Below, one piece after another: positions 23,501 through 36,527 of a DNA stretch of 64,000 nt. Source of the DNA: Morchella semilibera (lineage: Eukaryota > Ascomycota > Pezizomycetes > Pezizales > Morchellaceae); contig CM018604.1 in assembly GCA_009192285.1 (NCBI GenBank), forward strand, positions 3,348,001 to 3,412,000, in the 5' to 3' direction. Position 1 is the stretch's first letter; each line of letters starts with the position of its first letter. The notes under the pieces are model-generated. The model was not told the DNA's origin, ran no database searches, and was given only the letters and a program-made list of their open reading frames with translations. Made by a program: the position numbers and the translations under genes.

Positions 23501-24530
23501 ATCTCTAGAGCATCTAGAATATGTGTAATGCATACACGTACTTAAGCACATATATGTATATACAAGTATCCATCCACCTTTCAAGAATGATTCTGTTTTA
23601 GCTAGGATCCCAACACCCCCAGTCTTAACCAAAAGCCAACCGTGACATCGTAGCTTCTTTATCGAAAAGCATCACACAGCTGTCCTTTATTCACTCTGGC
23701 TGCCTGCATGAAGCCAGCCCCAAGACCCCACGCAAAACGTGGTTATTGGATTTCATGTTATACCGGTGAAGTGAATGTGTTTAAAACCCCAACATCCCGT
23801 CAGACCTGCAACTCTTTGGTGAGATACAGTTATTGTCCAAGGTCATACCCGACAAATAAAAACATTTGCTCTAAAGTAGGCACGGGCGTGGGCAGTCTCT
23901 CGCGTACAATTAATGAATTGAAAAGAAAATGAAGCAATATCTCAAGAAGAGTACATGTAATTAGGTCGGTAGAAGGATATATGTAGCACGGGACGCTGCA
24001 TCCACTGGCTGGTACCACCTGTCGTTCAGTATCCTTTGGCTAGGAACAATGTTGGAGGATAGATATCCCATCAGCACTATACGTGTAGCAGGGGCTACGC
24101 ACATAACCTCCTTGCGAGAAGAGTTGATATTCAGTCCTTCTACCCAACTATTGGGGCTCGGCAGATATTATACAATTATTATTGTAGTACTTTTATTTGT
24201 TGAATGAATTTATAACAACGCATGTCCCCCCCCCCCCCCCCCATTGACTCCATTCACAATCTCAAATCGCTCTCCGAAAACGGTGGGACCTGTTTTACTG
24301 CATCATGAACAACAACCTATGCACAACCGATTCGAACCATGAGAAGCCTTTGGACCAACCCAATATCTAGATGGAGCTGTGGCAGGAAGCACTGGAAGCC
24401 CGATACGTGGAGTTGCGCCCCCGCTTTGCGCCGGGGAGAGCCAATTGATAAGTGCCAATGGAGTGTATGTTCCCCGGGTTGAAGATTCCGAGACCAAAGT
24501 TGGATGGTCCATATCAGGTAGTAGACTTGA
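23501..24530. other. Intergenic region
   Basis: No convincing gene. It contains a run of about 17 C at 24226-24242. A GATTCGAACC string near 24328 recalls a tRNA B box, but no A box or cloverleaf accompanies it. Confidence 0.4.
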
Positions 24531-24534
24531 TTTG

Positions 24535-25316
24535 TTCGCTGAGATAAAAGCGCTATGATATTACGATACATCTCGAGAGTATTCGCTGCTGGTACAGTGA
24601 GTCAAGAACGATATGGTAGTATTTAGGTAATAGTAGGTGAGATAAAGATTTTATCTGTATTACTAATATCATGGATATCATGAGATAGGAACTTAGCACC
24701 CAATTAGCTCTTCATTTGCTTTTTCCAACATAGATTATGTAATTCATGAATTAGAAAAACGATGAAAGAGGGGGGAGAGATCTATATTTATGCTCCGGGG
24801 CACTTCTTGGAACATGGGGGTGGGCCATTGCCATAGTCTTAGGGCTGCATGCAATAAATGAAGTAAATAAAAAAAAAAAAACCTCTTGGAACATAAGGTA
24901 TCACTCGATCACGGTATCATATATTGCGATTTTTTTTTTGTTTACATCATTAATTGCATCCAGCCCGAAGGCTATGACAATATCACATTACCCCTGAACT
25001 TCCTGCCCTTCCGCCACCATCTTCAACAAACGAAAGGAACAAAGGAAAACATTCATAACTCATAACCATACAAAACTCTCAACGTCGCCATCTCCTCTTC
25101 CCTCCCTTCACTTCCCTAGCCCTCCCCATCTCATCCCTTGTTTCCTCTCCTCCGCCGCCTCCTCTGCTTCTTTTCCCCCTTCGCTTCTCTCATATATTGT
25201 GATTGGTACGATAAAGAGTCTGCAAACTATCGTGTAATTCGATAACCACCTGAGCACATAGCAGTGGGTACGATATAGCATTAAAACTATACCGACGCAT
25301 ACTACTGAGAACCCTG
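24535..25316 (+). mobile_element. hAT-like MITE, copy 1, carrying a LINE fragment
   Basis: The left part aligns base by base with the copies at 51.7 and 56.9 kb: a GCTGGTACAGTG block, then a CATGGATATCATGAGATAGG block. The right end is ACTACTGAGAACCCTG at 25316, the shared terminal inverted repeat. The left terminus is degenerate, so the start is approximate. A 259-bp LINE piece sits inside at 24931-25189. Non-coding, with no transposase. Confidence 0.75.
24931..25189 (-). mobile_element. LINE 3' fragment inside MITE copy 1
   Basis: T run (tail), GTTTACATCATTAATTG and AGGCTATGACAATATCAC mark the LINE 3' end in minus orientation. The insert is flanked by 14-bp direct repeats: TCATATATTGCGAT (24917-24930) and TCATATATTGTGAT (25190-25203). 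These are a target-site duplication with one substitution. The body is pyrimidine-rich 3' sequence without a retained coding motif. Confidence 0.8.
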
Positions 25317-26427
25317 GAAGGCGCAGGTTGGGAGCTTTTTCATTATTGGGTCCAAATTCGCTGCGTTCGTCTGACCAATATCCTCCTCTGAGAAGCTTGA
25401 TACACCCAGGTGCAGAAGAGCTTAGAGTAGATAGAGATATGCATTTTTCTTTTAGAGAATTCTCCTTACTTCGCTGGTTTCTTTAAGAGCGTTTTTTCAT
25501 TATATAGCACACCAGCTCACCCACCCTCGCGGGATGGGACCATACGGTGTTTGGCGAGATAGAAGGCGGCCTGTACTACTACGCTAGTTAGAGCGCCTCC
25601 AGCTGTCCTGGTCTGGCCCTTATGAGCGCGAAGGCCTAGGCAAAAGCTTGGGCCATCTCTCTAAAATACACTTCCTTCCCCAGTACCCTCCTCCACACCC
25701 ACCATTCACTCCATGCAGAGGCCTCTACAACACTGAAGACTTGAGCTACAAGTTTACGCAAATTTGAATGGTTGTCAAATGTGAAATTCCTCACAGTGAG
25801 AATCCGTGTAGAAGCTTCCAGATCCGTATTTCTCACGATGGGATGTGACCAACGAGCGAGTCCCAATGTAGAAGGCGAGTTGTCTATGGGGGACTCGGGC
25901 GTAGGCTCCGAGGTCGACACCTGGTGGATGCTGTTCAGTAGATAGTATAAAGCTGGGGCATTTACATGATGGGATTTTAAATCAAATTATAGTGTAAGAG
26001 TAAACATTCCAACTACAGGACCTTGATGGGTAGTAAGATTTGGCGTACTGCCACCCCATGGAATAGTCTCCTTAAGTGATTTCGCATTGTTAAGATGCTC
26101 GATCCAATGATGAAACAAAGGGATCATGTTACGGTTCATGGGCTATGGGAAGAGGCGCGCACGACTAAATTGAAGGAACAGGATAACAATAACACCTAGC
26201 GTTGCAGAACAAAAGTGGTTCATTGTTAAAAGGTATTTACAAACATGACCCCAAAATTGCCCAAGAAAGACCAACTTGAAATGAAACAAAACTATAAAGG
26301 TAACCCATACCAGAACCCAAACACCCCGCAAGCAGCGGCTAAAAATAATAAAAGGATGAGGAAAAACTAAGAATAAGTTTGAATATGAGAAGGAGCGTCC
26401 AAAGGACCACCCCAACTCGATGCAGAG
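25317..26427. other. Intergenic region
   Basis: A minus-strand open frame at 25636-25920 (MSTSEPTPESPIDNSPSTLG, then WSHPIVRNTDLEASTRIL) has fairly normal composition and could be a small gene or an exon, but I find no partner exon. Another hydrophobic frame lies at 26143-26415. Neither is strong enough to call. Confidence 0.35.
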
Positions 26428-28812
26428 CTAGCTCGGGGGACTTGAGCGTGATACCGGCTTGCTCAATTTAGAAGCAGACCTGAGAGCCCCAGCGCTGTAC
26501 CTACTATTCGTGCTAGCACGACCTTCTGCGGTAACAACGACTTGGGGTAGGGCTTTCCCTTGACTAGGAACATACCGTGGGATGGTGGTACGGCTAGGGA
26601 TTCGAGTTGCGGTAGTTATGTGAGTAGGTGAGGGGGGAATGGAGGATTTTGATGGAAGTTTTGACTGTTTTTGTTGTCCTTGCTTAGGCAATATTGAAGC
26701 CTTCTCGCGTGGATAAACCTTCTTGTTGGATGAGTCACCGGTATCTGAAACCTTAGACAGCTTTGGTGTCTGGGGTAGCGCAGTAAACTTTGTCTCAACT
26801 AAAAACTTGCACTCCCCGACAGCGATTATTCTCTGAAAACCAAAGGAACTCTTTGATGCGAGGTTTTGAGATTGATGTTTATCGGTTTTGATGATTGGAA
26901 GAGGCACTCTCGAGCCATTTGCAATCCCCGCCGTCACACAAGGTATTTTTGCAGCGAGTTTCTCCTCAGAGATGGTTAAATCTTCAAGCACATCGGGATC
27001 ACTTGAAAACGAAACAAAGCTCTCCGAGGGGGTATCGGTGAGGCCAGGAGTAGACTCCACAGCGGATGAGTAGCCACTATCGTAGGGTAGATCGGGGTTA
27101 CCCTTGTTTGAAGGTGTGACGGGTGTTGAAGTGCCTGTGTGTGCTGGGGCTGATGTTTTGGAAGGCTGAGTCGACCTATTGCCTAGTGTGGATGAGGGCC
27201 TCTTCTCATCGAATACGAGCACTCTAGCAACGCCATCATCTTTTGGGGTGACGCCTGTATGATTGACACTGCTATCATAGGAGAACACAGAGTCATGGCT
27301 CAGGAGGGACATGGTGTCAGGCGAGAGGTTGGACATGAGAGGCGAGGGGACCCCAGGAGTCTCCGAAAGGACGCCTGAAGTCTTGATTTCGGATGCAGGA
27401 GGGGTATAGTTGGTGGATTCGTTAGCTTCATTGGGTTGCTCCATTGGCGGAAGCGAAACTTTAGAACTTGATGGACCATTGGTGCTGGAAGTTTCTGACT
27501 TTGGCGGATCTCCGTGTGTTGAAAGCTTAACACGACGAGACAATCCCTTATAGAAAGCCTCTCTGTCTGGAAACGGAGTAGGTGTAGAGTTGATAGGAGA
27601 AGAGGATGCCTTGTATACAGGGCGAGTTGTGGGAGATGCCTATTCAAATGTTAGAGTTATGCGTTATGAATTGTTATAAGGAAAGAGATGACCATACAGA
27701 TGGGAAAGCATGAAGATGTAGGACGCCTTCGAACATCATGCCATATCGAAATGCCAGTTTCTGGATCAACTAGTTAGAAAAGATAGATGAATGAAAAAAA
27801 AAAGGATGTCTCACATTCTCGAGGAGGATTTCCTCAATGGGGGTCTTAGCGGATCTATGATTATACTACCATGTGTTAGTTTGGTTTGAGAGAGAATGAG
27901 CACAACTTACAATAGAGTCTTTTTCCTTCGTTAGCTCAGTAATAATGCCCTTCAATTTAATAAAAGACAATCCTCTCAAATGTTGCATAATTTCTTCTTT
28001 AACCTTGGCACAGTGGGCGAAGGGAGCGGATTCACCACTCATGTTTTGGACAACAACCTCGACCTCTGGGATCTTGTGGGGGGGAACAGGCTTAGCACTA
28101 TCGCAAGCGGGGAGTGCAGACTTTGTTGTAGTTGGAGTTTCAGTTCCATTAGGTGCAGTGGCTAGGACATTTTCTAACGGCATTGCGGGCTTGGTGGTAG
28201 ACAGAGCAGCAGGCGATACATGCCTAGAGTCGCTGGCAGAGGATTTGGAAACTCCTTTAGGAGATGAGCGGCGGCGGGCCTCTCCAGACTAAGGTACATT
28301 CAATTAGTAACCACTATTTGAACTCATGCCTAATTTAGAAAACTTACGGAAGGCTTGCACGGGATGGTTAAGATGGAGTCGACCAAAGTAGGTTCGCCCA
28401 TTGTATAGCCCTATTGAAGTCTAGTCAGTTCATAGTTCACAGGAGAAAGATTGGCACGTTTACGTACGAGTTTCTTGATGATTGCTTCAATCGGTACAAG
28501 AGGTGACCCCTCAGCCAAGACCTGGGATGTTTTAGTATAAGGTTACTGTACTGATGGGGTAGGGCTGGGGGTAGGAGTAACCATTTTGAACTCATATCTC
28601 TTTACAGCATTGTAAATCTTTCTCCAGACAAAAGAGGTCTTGCTCGCGGCAAGCTGTTCCAACTCTTGGTTCACTTGATCAATTGCCCGAATCTCTGCAG
28701 GGCTGCTAGAGGGCGGGGAGGAAACAGCTTTGATTGGCTTATTTCCACTTGTCTCAATGGCTACGGGCCTCGCGCTGGAGGATACCTTACTCTTATACAC
28801 TGTTTGAGTCAT
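26428..28812 (-). CDS. Ser/Pro/Thr-rich hypothetical protein, about 679 aa, seven exons
   Basis: Exons (minus): 28812-28582, 28521-28468, 28410-28348, 28288-27911, 27844-27815, 27769-27698, 27639-26428. All junctions are phase 0 and the sum is 680 codons. Most introns are 57-70 nt with GTACGT, GTAAGT, GTGAGA or GTATGG donors. The weakest point is the acceptor of the 30-nt fifth exon (AAG rather than TAG). Folded-looking parts are at the N-terminus (AEIRAIDQVNQELEQLAASK, then VWRKIYNAVKRYEFKM), a middle helix (GLSFIKLKGIITELTKEKD) and exon 6 (LIQKLAFRYGMMFEGVL). The last 400 residues are low-complexity Ser/Pro/Thr/Lys-rich with many SP/TP sites, as in disordered phosphoproteins. One compact island is FGFQRIIAVGECKFLVETKF. 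Function unknown. Confidence 0.75.
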
Positions 28813-31464
28813 TTTGCAAATTAGGATTCGAAGTTTGTTGGTGCTTGAAGGTGAAGTATTAGCCCTGTTTGCGGATAAGGAAGGGTAGGATGTGTATCTT
28901 ACATTGGATATTAAGGGGAGTCTTGATACCTTAGTGACTGATAGATTGGATGCTGGCGGCGGGTTTGAAGCTACTGATGGCGTTCTTACTGTTGCTGTTG
29001 ATGCGTTGGTGTTGGCGTTGTTGGCGTTGTTGGCGTTGTTGGCGTTGGTGTTGCGTTTGTCGTTGATGGTGTTGATGGATGGTTGAGAAAAGAAAAAGGA
29101 GACACCAGAGAACGGGAAAAGCAGACTGTTGTGGGCTGGGTGTGGCTATGTGTGTGTGTGCGCTGCAGGGGGGGGGGGGGGAGCGGGACTGCTATTCTTC
29201 TCCTGCTTGGGGGACTTCCACCAGAAAGTTAGCCCTAAACCTAAATTCACCCCACTACCCTTAGCTGTATACATTTGTACATGTATGCATTTACTTAAGA
29301 ACACGCTGTGGCATGCGCACCCTCCTGCAATTTCATAGATACATGTATACATACACGTACATGTATACATGCACCTATGCTCGCCCTCCTCAAGCTACAT
29401 GTGAACAAGCACAGACTACATGTACATGCACACGTAGTCTCAAGAACCAAGCCATTCCTCACCGCCCAAAGTCACTGGCTTGGCCAGGCAAAGTGAGACA
29501 GTTCCGTTCCTGCACGCCCTCAAATCACACCTCCAACATCCATCCTCATATCACCATCCGCTGGGTCCATCCCTAAGGTAATGCATGTCTAATTGCCTAC
29601 GCGCCTACAGTCCACACTCCCCCAGATAAGCCCTTACATTTCATACTCACATGTATGTATTTCAAGTGGTGGTGCCTGTAAAGTGACTGTTTGATGGGTA
29701 ACCTTTAACGCCAATATCTAAATGTATGGAGAGGTCTCAATTATTCCCACTGGTATCATGTATACACCCGGATAAGCTAACGGTAGTACATTTATGGCGG
29801 CCTTCGCCCTCCCCCCCCCCCCCCTTTCCTCCACTCCTCCCCCAATTCCCACTCCGCCAGTTAGACCCATTGCCCTGCAGGACTGTGATATATACGTGTT
29901 TCGGGCTACTATGATACCTGGCTGCGGCCAGGGTAGTGCGTATGGGAGACATGTATACACTAAATACATGTACTTATATCTTTCCTTAAATCCCAGGCGA
30001 CCTCTCTAAATAATTACTTAACTACTTGCAGCAAGAATGGTTTTCGGCCAAGTTTATGTGAGATAACACTGTTGCAACCCAGAAGTGGTGGCAGAAACTC
30101 ACTCTTGCAGCAGGTACATGTACCCAGTGGTCCCTAAAAGTGATGCAACGGCTTGGGATTACACTATTAGGTGAGGCTTAGTAAACTCACAAGCACCTTG
30201 ATTTCTTCCGTTTATATATGATGGATGAATTCCTTATCCTCTGTTTACCCTCTATACTATATACTGCTGCTCCACCAGGGTTACAATTGGTCGCATGTGG
30301 TGCCAATCGTGAGTGGTAGATCAGGTCGCTGCATCACTTTCCGGTACCACTATGTAGGAACACAAAACAAAGAAAAAACAAATACGGTCTCGGAAATGAG
30401 TGTAACCTTGGGGCTACGGTACTGAGTAAATACCGTTTTGAACCATCATCTTAAGAAGAATACCATATCGATACCGTATCAATACCGTGTTCATGCAAAA
30501 TCACTAGCGTAATGACTGGAATACAGCAGTGAACTTCTGCCCATTTCCGGTACTCTAAGCACTTTGACATTCTCTACTACTCGCCAAAAACAAAGTCTAC
30601 TATTATTTCTTGTGTGGTTGCCAGCAAACCATGAACAGACCTTTTTTTCGGCAAGTAGGAGCACCTAGGTCACCGGATATCACTCGCTCCAGGCTACATT
30701 TTCCCTGGGGATTTTACTTTTTTTGCTTTGCTGTGGCGGCTTTCCTGAGCCGCCCACAACATCGTTGCATCTACATGTGATCCCAAGCAGGACACTAGCT
30801 TTTAGAAGGGATTAGAAAGCCGATACAGATTTTATAAAAGCAGTAGTGACCACGACTGTCCGTGGCCAAATCAAAAGTATATAGGTCCTGCGGGGTGGGG
30901 CCTAGGTCTGCTTTTTACAATATTCTTTCTATGGGAACCTGCTGCATGTGTCAACCAAAGTGCATAAACTGCATATGTGGTATCCACCATAAATCCGAGC
31001 ATCAAAAGGGAACTAGGGCCCCTTAGAGCAGCCCCTCCGCTACTCCACCCACACCCTAGGTGTTCTTACTTCAGAGATGCACCCCTAATGATATGGCCCC
31101 GCCGCGCAAAAGCATACATCGGCCGCCGCAAACGCTGAAAAGGTGCAGCATGGGCGGTAAACGGCGCTGGGTAAGCTGGGAAGTTTATACAGTTTTAACA
31201 ATATAAATTTCCCCCACATGAACTTCTACCATTGGTAAATGGCCCTCTCCTCCGGGTGTAGTACACCAGATGAACGTTAAGCTGTAGGGCCATTTCATGA
31301 TGCCACATATACTATAACTATCCCCCTATCAGCACAATTGAGTAATCCATTCGCTTTCTCATACCGTGCTCACCTAAATCAAGTAGCAGATTCCCATAGA
31401 TTCGACAGTCATTCGTCACGCCGTGCTCTCCCCCGCTTCCTGTCCCCACCTCGATCATCCAACA
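28813..31464. other. Intergenic region rich in simple repeats and TACATGTA palindromes
   Basis: No gene supported. A GTTGTTGGC-type 9-bp array lies at about 29005-29065 and a run of about 13 G near 29168. Many ACATGTAC/TACATGTA palindromes occur between 29275 and 29420, again near 29950-29970, and at 30115. A run of about 13 C lies near 29812. Confidence 0.5.
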
Positions 31465-31976
31465 ATGGCCTACTCACCTATCGCCCGAGCCACCTTCAAA
31501 AAGCTGATACCCAGCGCCCACGACGATGCCAAAAGCCCGGAACCCGTTGAAACAAGAAACCCGGACAGCAAACCATCACGGTATACCCTCTGCACCGCGG
31601 GTGTGATAGAGTCACTGACCATCCCTCATCTAGTCACGAAAAGACCGGGCTGTCGGCGCATTTGCATTGCTACGAGCAGGTCATTCAAACTTTGGATACA
31701 GCAAATGATGGTCTCCAGGAGCTAATTACCAATATCAAGCAAACAATCCCTCGCACCGAAGTCCGCTCAGATGGTAGGAAGAGAAGGAAGATCTCTCCTG
31801 GAATATCGGGAGGGGAAATGCCGCCGGATGGTCCCTCCGGGCTAGGAAAATTGGGGATTGAGGAGATTGATATGTTGACACAGAAATTTCACAAAGTCAT
31901 GAGGGGTACGATAGATGTCATTGTAGGTATTGCCTGGGAAGCTCTTGAGAGGGACAGGGAGGGTGCTCTGGAGTAG
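31465..31976 (+). CDS. Small hypothetical helical protein, 152 aa, two exons
   Basis: Exons are 31465-31580 and 31634-31976. The 53-nt intron has a GTATAC donor, a CACTGAC branch site and an ATCTAG acceptor. The join gives 153 codons and replaces an otherwise unrelated frame. The N-terminus is basic and hydrophilic (MAYSPIARATFKKLIPSAHD). Then come a helix (YEQVIQTLDTANDGLQELIT), a basic patch (GRKRRK) and a C-terminal helix (IEEIDMLTQKFHKVMRGTID). No cysteine cluster or signal peptide is visible. No family recognised; the size and two helices would suit a small adaptor or nuclear protein, which is only a guess. Confidence 0.7.
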
Positions 31977-34281
31977 GATATGTATAAACTCTGTTTGGGA
32001 ACCGCCTATGATGCTTCAAGACCTTTCCCTTACTTTTTATTGTTTAGAGTAAATCCCCATAACATAGAAAGCACAAGGGGTGGGAGTAACAAATAATGGC
32101 GATTACCTAGAGTAGCTGCGGGCTATTCTCCGTGTGCGACCAAAAATGTGAACTTCTAACGGCATGCTTTGTCAATGCTCCCGGGGCGGGTCACTCTAGC
32201 TACATACTTGCTCTACCTTAATACAAACTTTTCGCTCGCAAGACATCAAATGGGGTTAAACCGTATGACTAAATGATTAAGATAAACGCTACTCCCACAA
32301 CAAACTTTGCATAGACTGGTAGCGAACTGGTAATAGGCTTCATGGTCACTAGTATACTGCAACGAAAAAAGGTCCTTGCTTGTTTCAAGGTAGGAAGTGA
32401 TTTAACTAGGGAACATCAATAGTAGAGTTCCAAAATTGAACTACTTCGCACCCACTGCTACAATTCTTTTTCAATAGCGTACTTCAACGGTTGGGGATAT
32501 GGGTCTCAATGAGCCAGGCGGGATTAGCTGTTTGTACTCAAGTCCTTAGTTCCACGCCCGAAATCCTTTGCCACGCCTAATATCTAGCTGGCCCTAATAG
32601 TGGTCCCGGTCTCCGACCAACCTCGTAGATAATAATGTGCGCCGTTGAGTCTTCCGGTCCAATAAGTGCTTCAAAAGACCCACAATACTCTACCTGCCGA
32701 GCCTGGGGGTTCGTCGGTAGCTACATTGCCACTTTTCCATGGACGTAGGTAGCAGCCAGATATTCAACTTCAGGTTGCTCAGCAACCAGTGGGAAACATA
32801 TGTGTTTCTATGCAGCCAGATTGCCGACGAGTAGAAAACTACTCACCAACCCCCGCCGCAAATTCTTATGGTATAATCGTTGGGGTGACGTAATTTCGAA
32901 TGTCCCTCATTTTCTGTGTACCTGTAATCCGAATTAGCAGAGATACCTTGGAACCATTGAAAGACCATATTTCTGTAGGACGTAAGAGAAGGCGACTCCA
33001 ACCCCCGACACCCAATCCAGCATTAGTCCAAATTACCCACCCCTATCTCTAGGCGGGGAGGGCATATTCACCACAGAGCCGCGAAGCTATTTTCATGGAG
33101 GGAAGGAGCTGAGCATAATTTCTGCCCCTCTCGGAGGCGCTTGGAGTTCGTGAGTGCTCGGTGAGGTTGGAATAAGCATTTGCCACATGGCACGTCTTGG
33201 CATGAGTGCATCTGCCCTACGTGGCAACGGAAATGCTCTCGCTTAACACCTAGCTTCCTTACTCGGGGGTAGGGGAAAAAACCAGAAAATGCGATAGGGT
33301 TATTTGTATGGCAGGGCTCCGCCACTCCATACAAATCCTTGTATAATTCCTATACGCGAGTATGGGTCTGAAACGTGGACCCAAGCCGATGCGCGGTCCT
33401 GTGCCTGGAAGGGCAACAAGAAGGTTGACAGGTTGTCCAATGGCGTATGGGTACTTGGGGATACGGTTGCGCGTTAATAACTGATGAATCGTGACCTATA
33501 ATATCGAGAAGATACATAATATGATAGAAAGCTTTTCCTCGTTGAATGATACACCTTTCTTCGGCTATCCAGCTATGACTATTGGTAGCGTCGATCAATA
33601 GAACGCGGAAAACATTGACAGGGACTAGTCTATTTATTAGATGGGTGATTTTCAATAAGAGTCGGTCAGCGCAGGATACAAATTTAGATAGGTAATGCAG
33701 GTAGATCTGGGAGCTAGAAAGGAGGTGTCTGAGATTGTGAGAAAATTTATATCAAGAATAAGGAGACGAAGGGTATCGCTCAGAGCATTTGGGTCAGGGA
33801 GTGAGGGGGTGGTGGTACAGCCCCACTAGGAGGAAAAAGATTGGCAAAAATATCAAAGAGGAGCCAAGGCAATTAAGGTCTAGCAACTTACAAGCCCATC
33901 AGAGAAAAACGATTTTACCACCCATGCCAAACCACCTCTTTATTTACACAGATACATGCATTTATGTATTCTAGAGAACTGAACCTCAGGGCCGCCTCAG
34001 GGGTAAAGAGGGAAAAGAACACGTAGGAATCACCCAACAGTATACAGTGTCCCATTCCTTACATGTATCTCCCCCCCCCCCCCCGCTGGTCAGGATACCT
34101 TTATCGATAGGTGGCCGAGCCTAGAGATAAAGTTCGCTCTAGACCATATAACATGCGTTCAACTAACCATCAACGAAAACCATCAACAAGCAAGCCTTAC
34201 CAGCGTTTGTCAAACACGCTCAATCTCCCCCCCCCCCCAGCCCCAGCGAGCCCCAAATAATCCCCTCAATAGGCTATAGAA
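31977..34281. other. Intergenic region
   Basis: Two adjacent minus-strand frames (33068-33334 with CHVGQMHSCQDVPCGKC; 33350-33655 with a stretch IDATNSHSWIAEERCIIQRG) have near-normal composition. I could not splice them into a model. A perfect 10-bp inverted repeat (ATTTGTATGG/CCATACAAAT, 33303-33337) lies between them. C runs occur near 34071 and 34228 just before the next gene. Confidence 0.35.
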
Positions 34282-35275
34282 ATGGAAGAAAATCAAGCCC
34301 CTGAAAACAACCCACCAAACCCACAGGCCGATCCCCTACCCCCTAAAAAGCTGGCCTTATCATGCATACGCCACCTCCGTGCAACCTGTCGACGCTACCG
34401 CAGCGTCCTCGACAAGATCCACACGGACTACTACCTCTGCGCCGAGCCAACACCACCCTCTCGAGAGGACCTGCAATGGCTAGCGAATGCGCAGCTACGC
34501 CTATGGGATATTACAATCAGCACGATACTCTTCTCCTCATCCTCACAGATGCATAAGTCCAAGGCGTTTATCAAGGCCGTTGGTCGTGCCAGCGCCCTAC
34601 AGACCTTGATTCAGCGGTTGATCTGCGGCCCGCCCGAGATGAAGGATGGCACGAGAGACTGGGAAGTGAAGAATCCGGCCAAGGCATGGCTGGAGGTGTA
34701 TGGTGAGCTCCCGGACAAGAAGGAGGAGGACCGCTGGTGGGTTGAGAGTTTAGCGGTGGTACATGTCAGGGAGGAGTATAAACAAAAGCTTCGAGTCCTG
34801 AAAGAGAAGCTCGAGAGGGAGAGATCAGCACATGTGAAAACAAAGAAACGGGCGTTGCAGGGGGAGCTCAAATACCTGGAGACGATCGCAGAGAGGTACA
34901 GGGAGATTGCAAGATTGAGAGATAGATATGAGTATGACCATGAGCACGATGAAACCGAGGAGAGCCGCACGGATAGTGACTCATTGGTACATCGCCCCTT
35001 ACGTTCTGTTCTGTTTATATCAGCTAATGCTGATTTTATGATAGTCTGTTGAAGAGGAAAATGTGGAAGAGAATGCTACAAGCGGGCTAGGATTACCGAG
35101 GGGCACCAAGAGAAGACTGGAGGATGAAACCCTACCTTGTGCTGCGGAGTTTGCTCAGGCACGCCAGATCCCAGTTCCTGAATGGAGGCGCCTCCTGTCA
35201 CCGTCGAGGGACGAGTTATATATAATAATTAATTGGTTGACCAGGAGGAGTAGAGAGGAAGCGCAAGCGCAATAG
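34282..35275 (+). CDS. Hypothetical coiled-coil protein, 311 aa, two exons
   Basis: Exons are 34282-34986 and 35045-35275. The 58-nt intron has a GTACAT donor, a GCTAAT branch site and an ATAG acceptor. The join is in phase and gives 312 codons. Start MEENQAPENN follows a pyrimidine-rich leader. Residues about 25-60 are helical and basic (SCIRHLRATCRRYRSVLDKI). A middle block holds GRASALQTLIQRLI. Residues about 165-220 form a strongly charged heptad-like coiled coil (YKQKLRVLKEKLERERSAH; YLETIAERYREIARLRDRYE). The C-terminal part is acidic, then basic (LPRGTKRRLEDE), with a final segment PVPEWRRLLSPSRDELYIII. Likely intracellular; no enzymatic motif. Function unknown. Confidence 0.75.
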
Positions 35276-35705
35276 GCACGAAGTAGGACCTTGCTTCATC
35301 AACCTGATCGACTACTCCGCGCCTCCGGGGGGGGGGGGCTGGTTAAGGGGTGATCAGAGTGGGGGAGTTTACATGATCCGCTCCTCCTGTATTTGTAGTT
35401 ACTAGATGGTGTAAAGGGAAAGAAAGATCCGTCACACCCAGCCTTCACAGGGTGTAATTGTTCTTGACATATGACAAAGTGCATGGTTCATAGGTTGTAC
35501 CATTGGGGGCTATACTCAGTGATGTCTTATGCTTTGTCCTTTTGTAGGGAATATTTATTCTCAGGCCTTATTGCTACTAAAATGAGGTGTTATAACTCAA
35601 ATACCGTTGCGCATATCAACTCTACATCTTCTAACACAACCTCTAAGCCTAATGTCTGTTGTGCTTATAACATTGAAACATCCCACACAGACGGTGATAC
35701 CGGTA
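35276..35705. other. Short intergenic region
   Basis: A run of G (about 35329-35338) and mixed sequence lead into the MITE copy that starts near 35706. No gene seen. Confidence 0.4.
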
Positions 35706-36010
35706 CAAGGCTTCTTAATAGTAATCTAGTATTATGATGCTTATCGATAATATCTACTAGTGGTCAAGGACGATATGATGATCCTTGGGTAATAGTAGAT
35801 AGGATATTGGCTTTCATCTGTATCGATAATATCATAGCATGCCGTCAAAACTTTACGCCCAATTAGGTTTTAATTTGCCTTTCCAACCTAGCTTTATGCA
35901 ATCAATGAACGAACTAAAAACAAGGAAAGAGGGGGGAAAACCTATATTTTTGCACCGGAACACTTTCAGGGACATATGATATCACTCGATCACAACGGCA
36001 TCATACACTG

Positions 36011-36457
36011 TCACGAGCACTGCGGTTGGGACGTCAGCTGCCAGCGATCTCAAACCGTCCCAAATGTTTGGTCCTTTGTCAGTGCCAGTGAACATAATAG
36101 CGTGTCCCACCATGATAGTTTTGTGAGTACTTAGGAACGGAGAGATTTCTTGGTATTTTGATATCAACGAGTATACATGATCCTATATTCCTCCTTTATT
36201 CTCCTTCATCTTCTTCATAGGCAGAAAAAATGCTCTTAAATACCTGAGCCACTGCGCACATCTCCATTCTATTTTTACAAACTCCAATGAAAAAAAAAAT
36301 GAAAAAAAAAAAAATGAAAAAAAAAAAATGAAAAAAGGAAAAAATCAACGACTCTCCCAAAATCCCCACTTTCAATACTTTGTCAGCGTCAGCAACACCC
36401 TGTTCTCAGAAAAAAAAGTGTCAGGACGAAATCTTGTCCCAACCACAGTGCTCGTGA
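36011..36457. mobile_element. Nested TIR element (MITE) inside MITE copy 2
   Basis: 22-bp terminal inverted repeats, 36011-36032 and 36436-36457, match at 21 of 22 positions (TCACGAGCACTG, then YGGTTGGGAC). The 447-bp body is non-coding, apart from a short minus frame at 35982-36167, and contains A-rich strings with ATG every 13-14 bases (36290-36345). It may be a Tc1/mariner- or pogo-type derivative; the superfamily is not proven. Confidence 0.7.
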
Positions 36458-36470
36458 TAGTATTATGGTT

Positions 36471-36527
36471 TTTTTCTTTTGTTTACTTCATCAATTACAT
36501 CCAGCCCTTAGGATATGGTAATGAATT
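36471..36527 (-). mobile_element. 57-bp LINE tail inside MITE copy 2
   Basis: TTTTTCTTTTGTTTACTTCA followed by CAATTACATCCAGCCC is the LINE 3' end. It is flanked by exact 10-bp direct repeats TATTATGGTT (36461-36470 and 36528-36537), a target-site duplication. Confidence 0.75.

Noticed and set aside
24320-24345. GATTCGAACC resembling a tRNA B box
   Set aside because: No A box at the right distance on either strand and no cloverleaf pairing.
28945-29085. Open frame with ALLALLALLAL
   Set aside because: Translation of the GTTGTTGGC minisatellite.
33068-33334. Cys/His-containing minus frame as a zinc-finger gene
   Set aside because: Spacing fits no known finger and no exon partners or conserved context were found.
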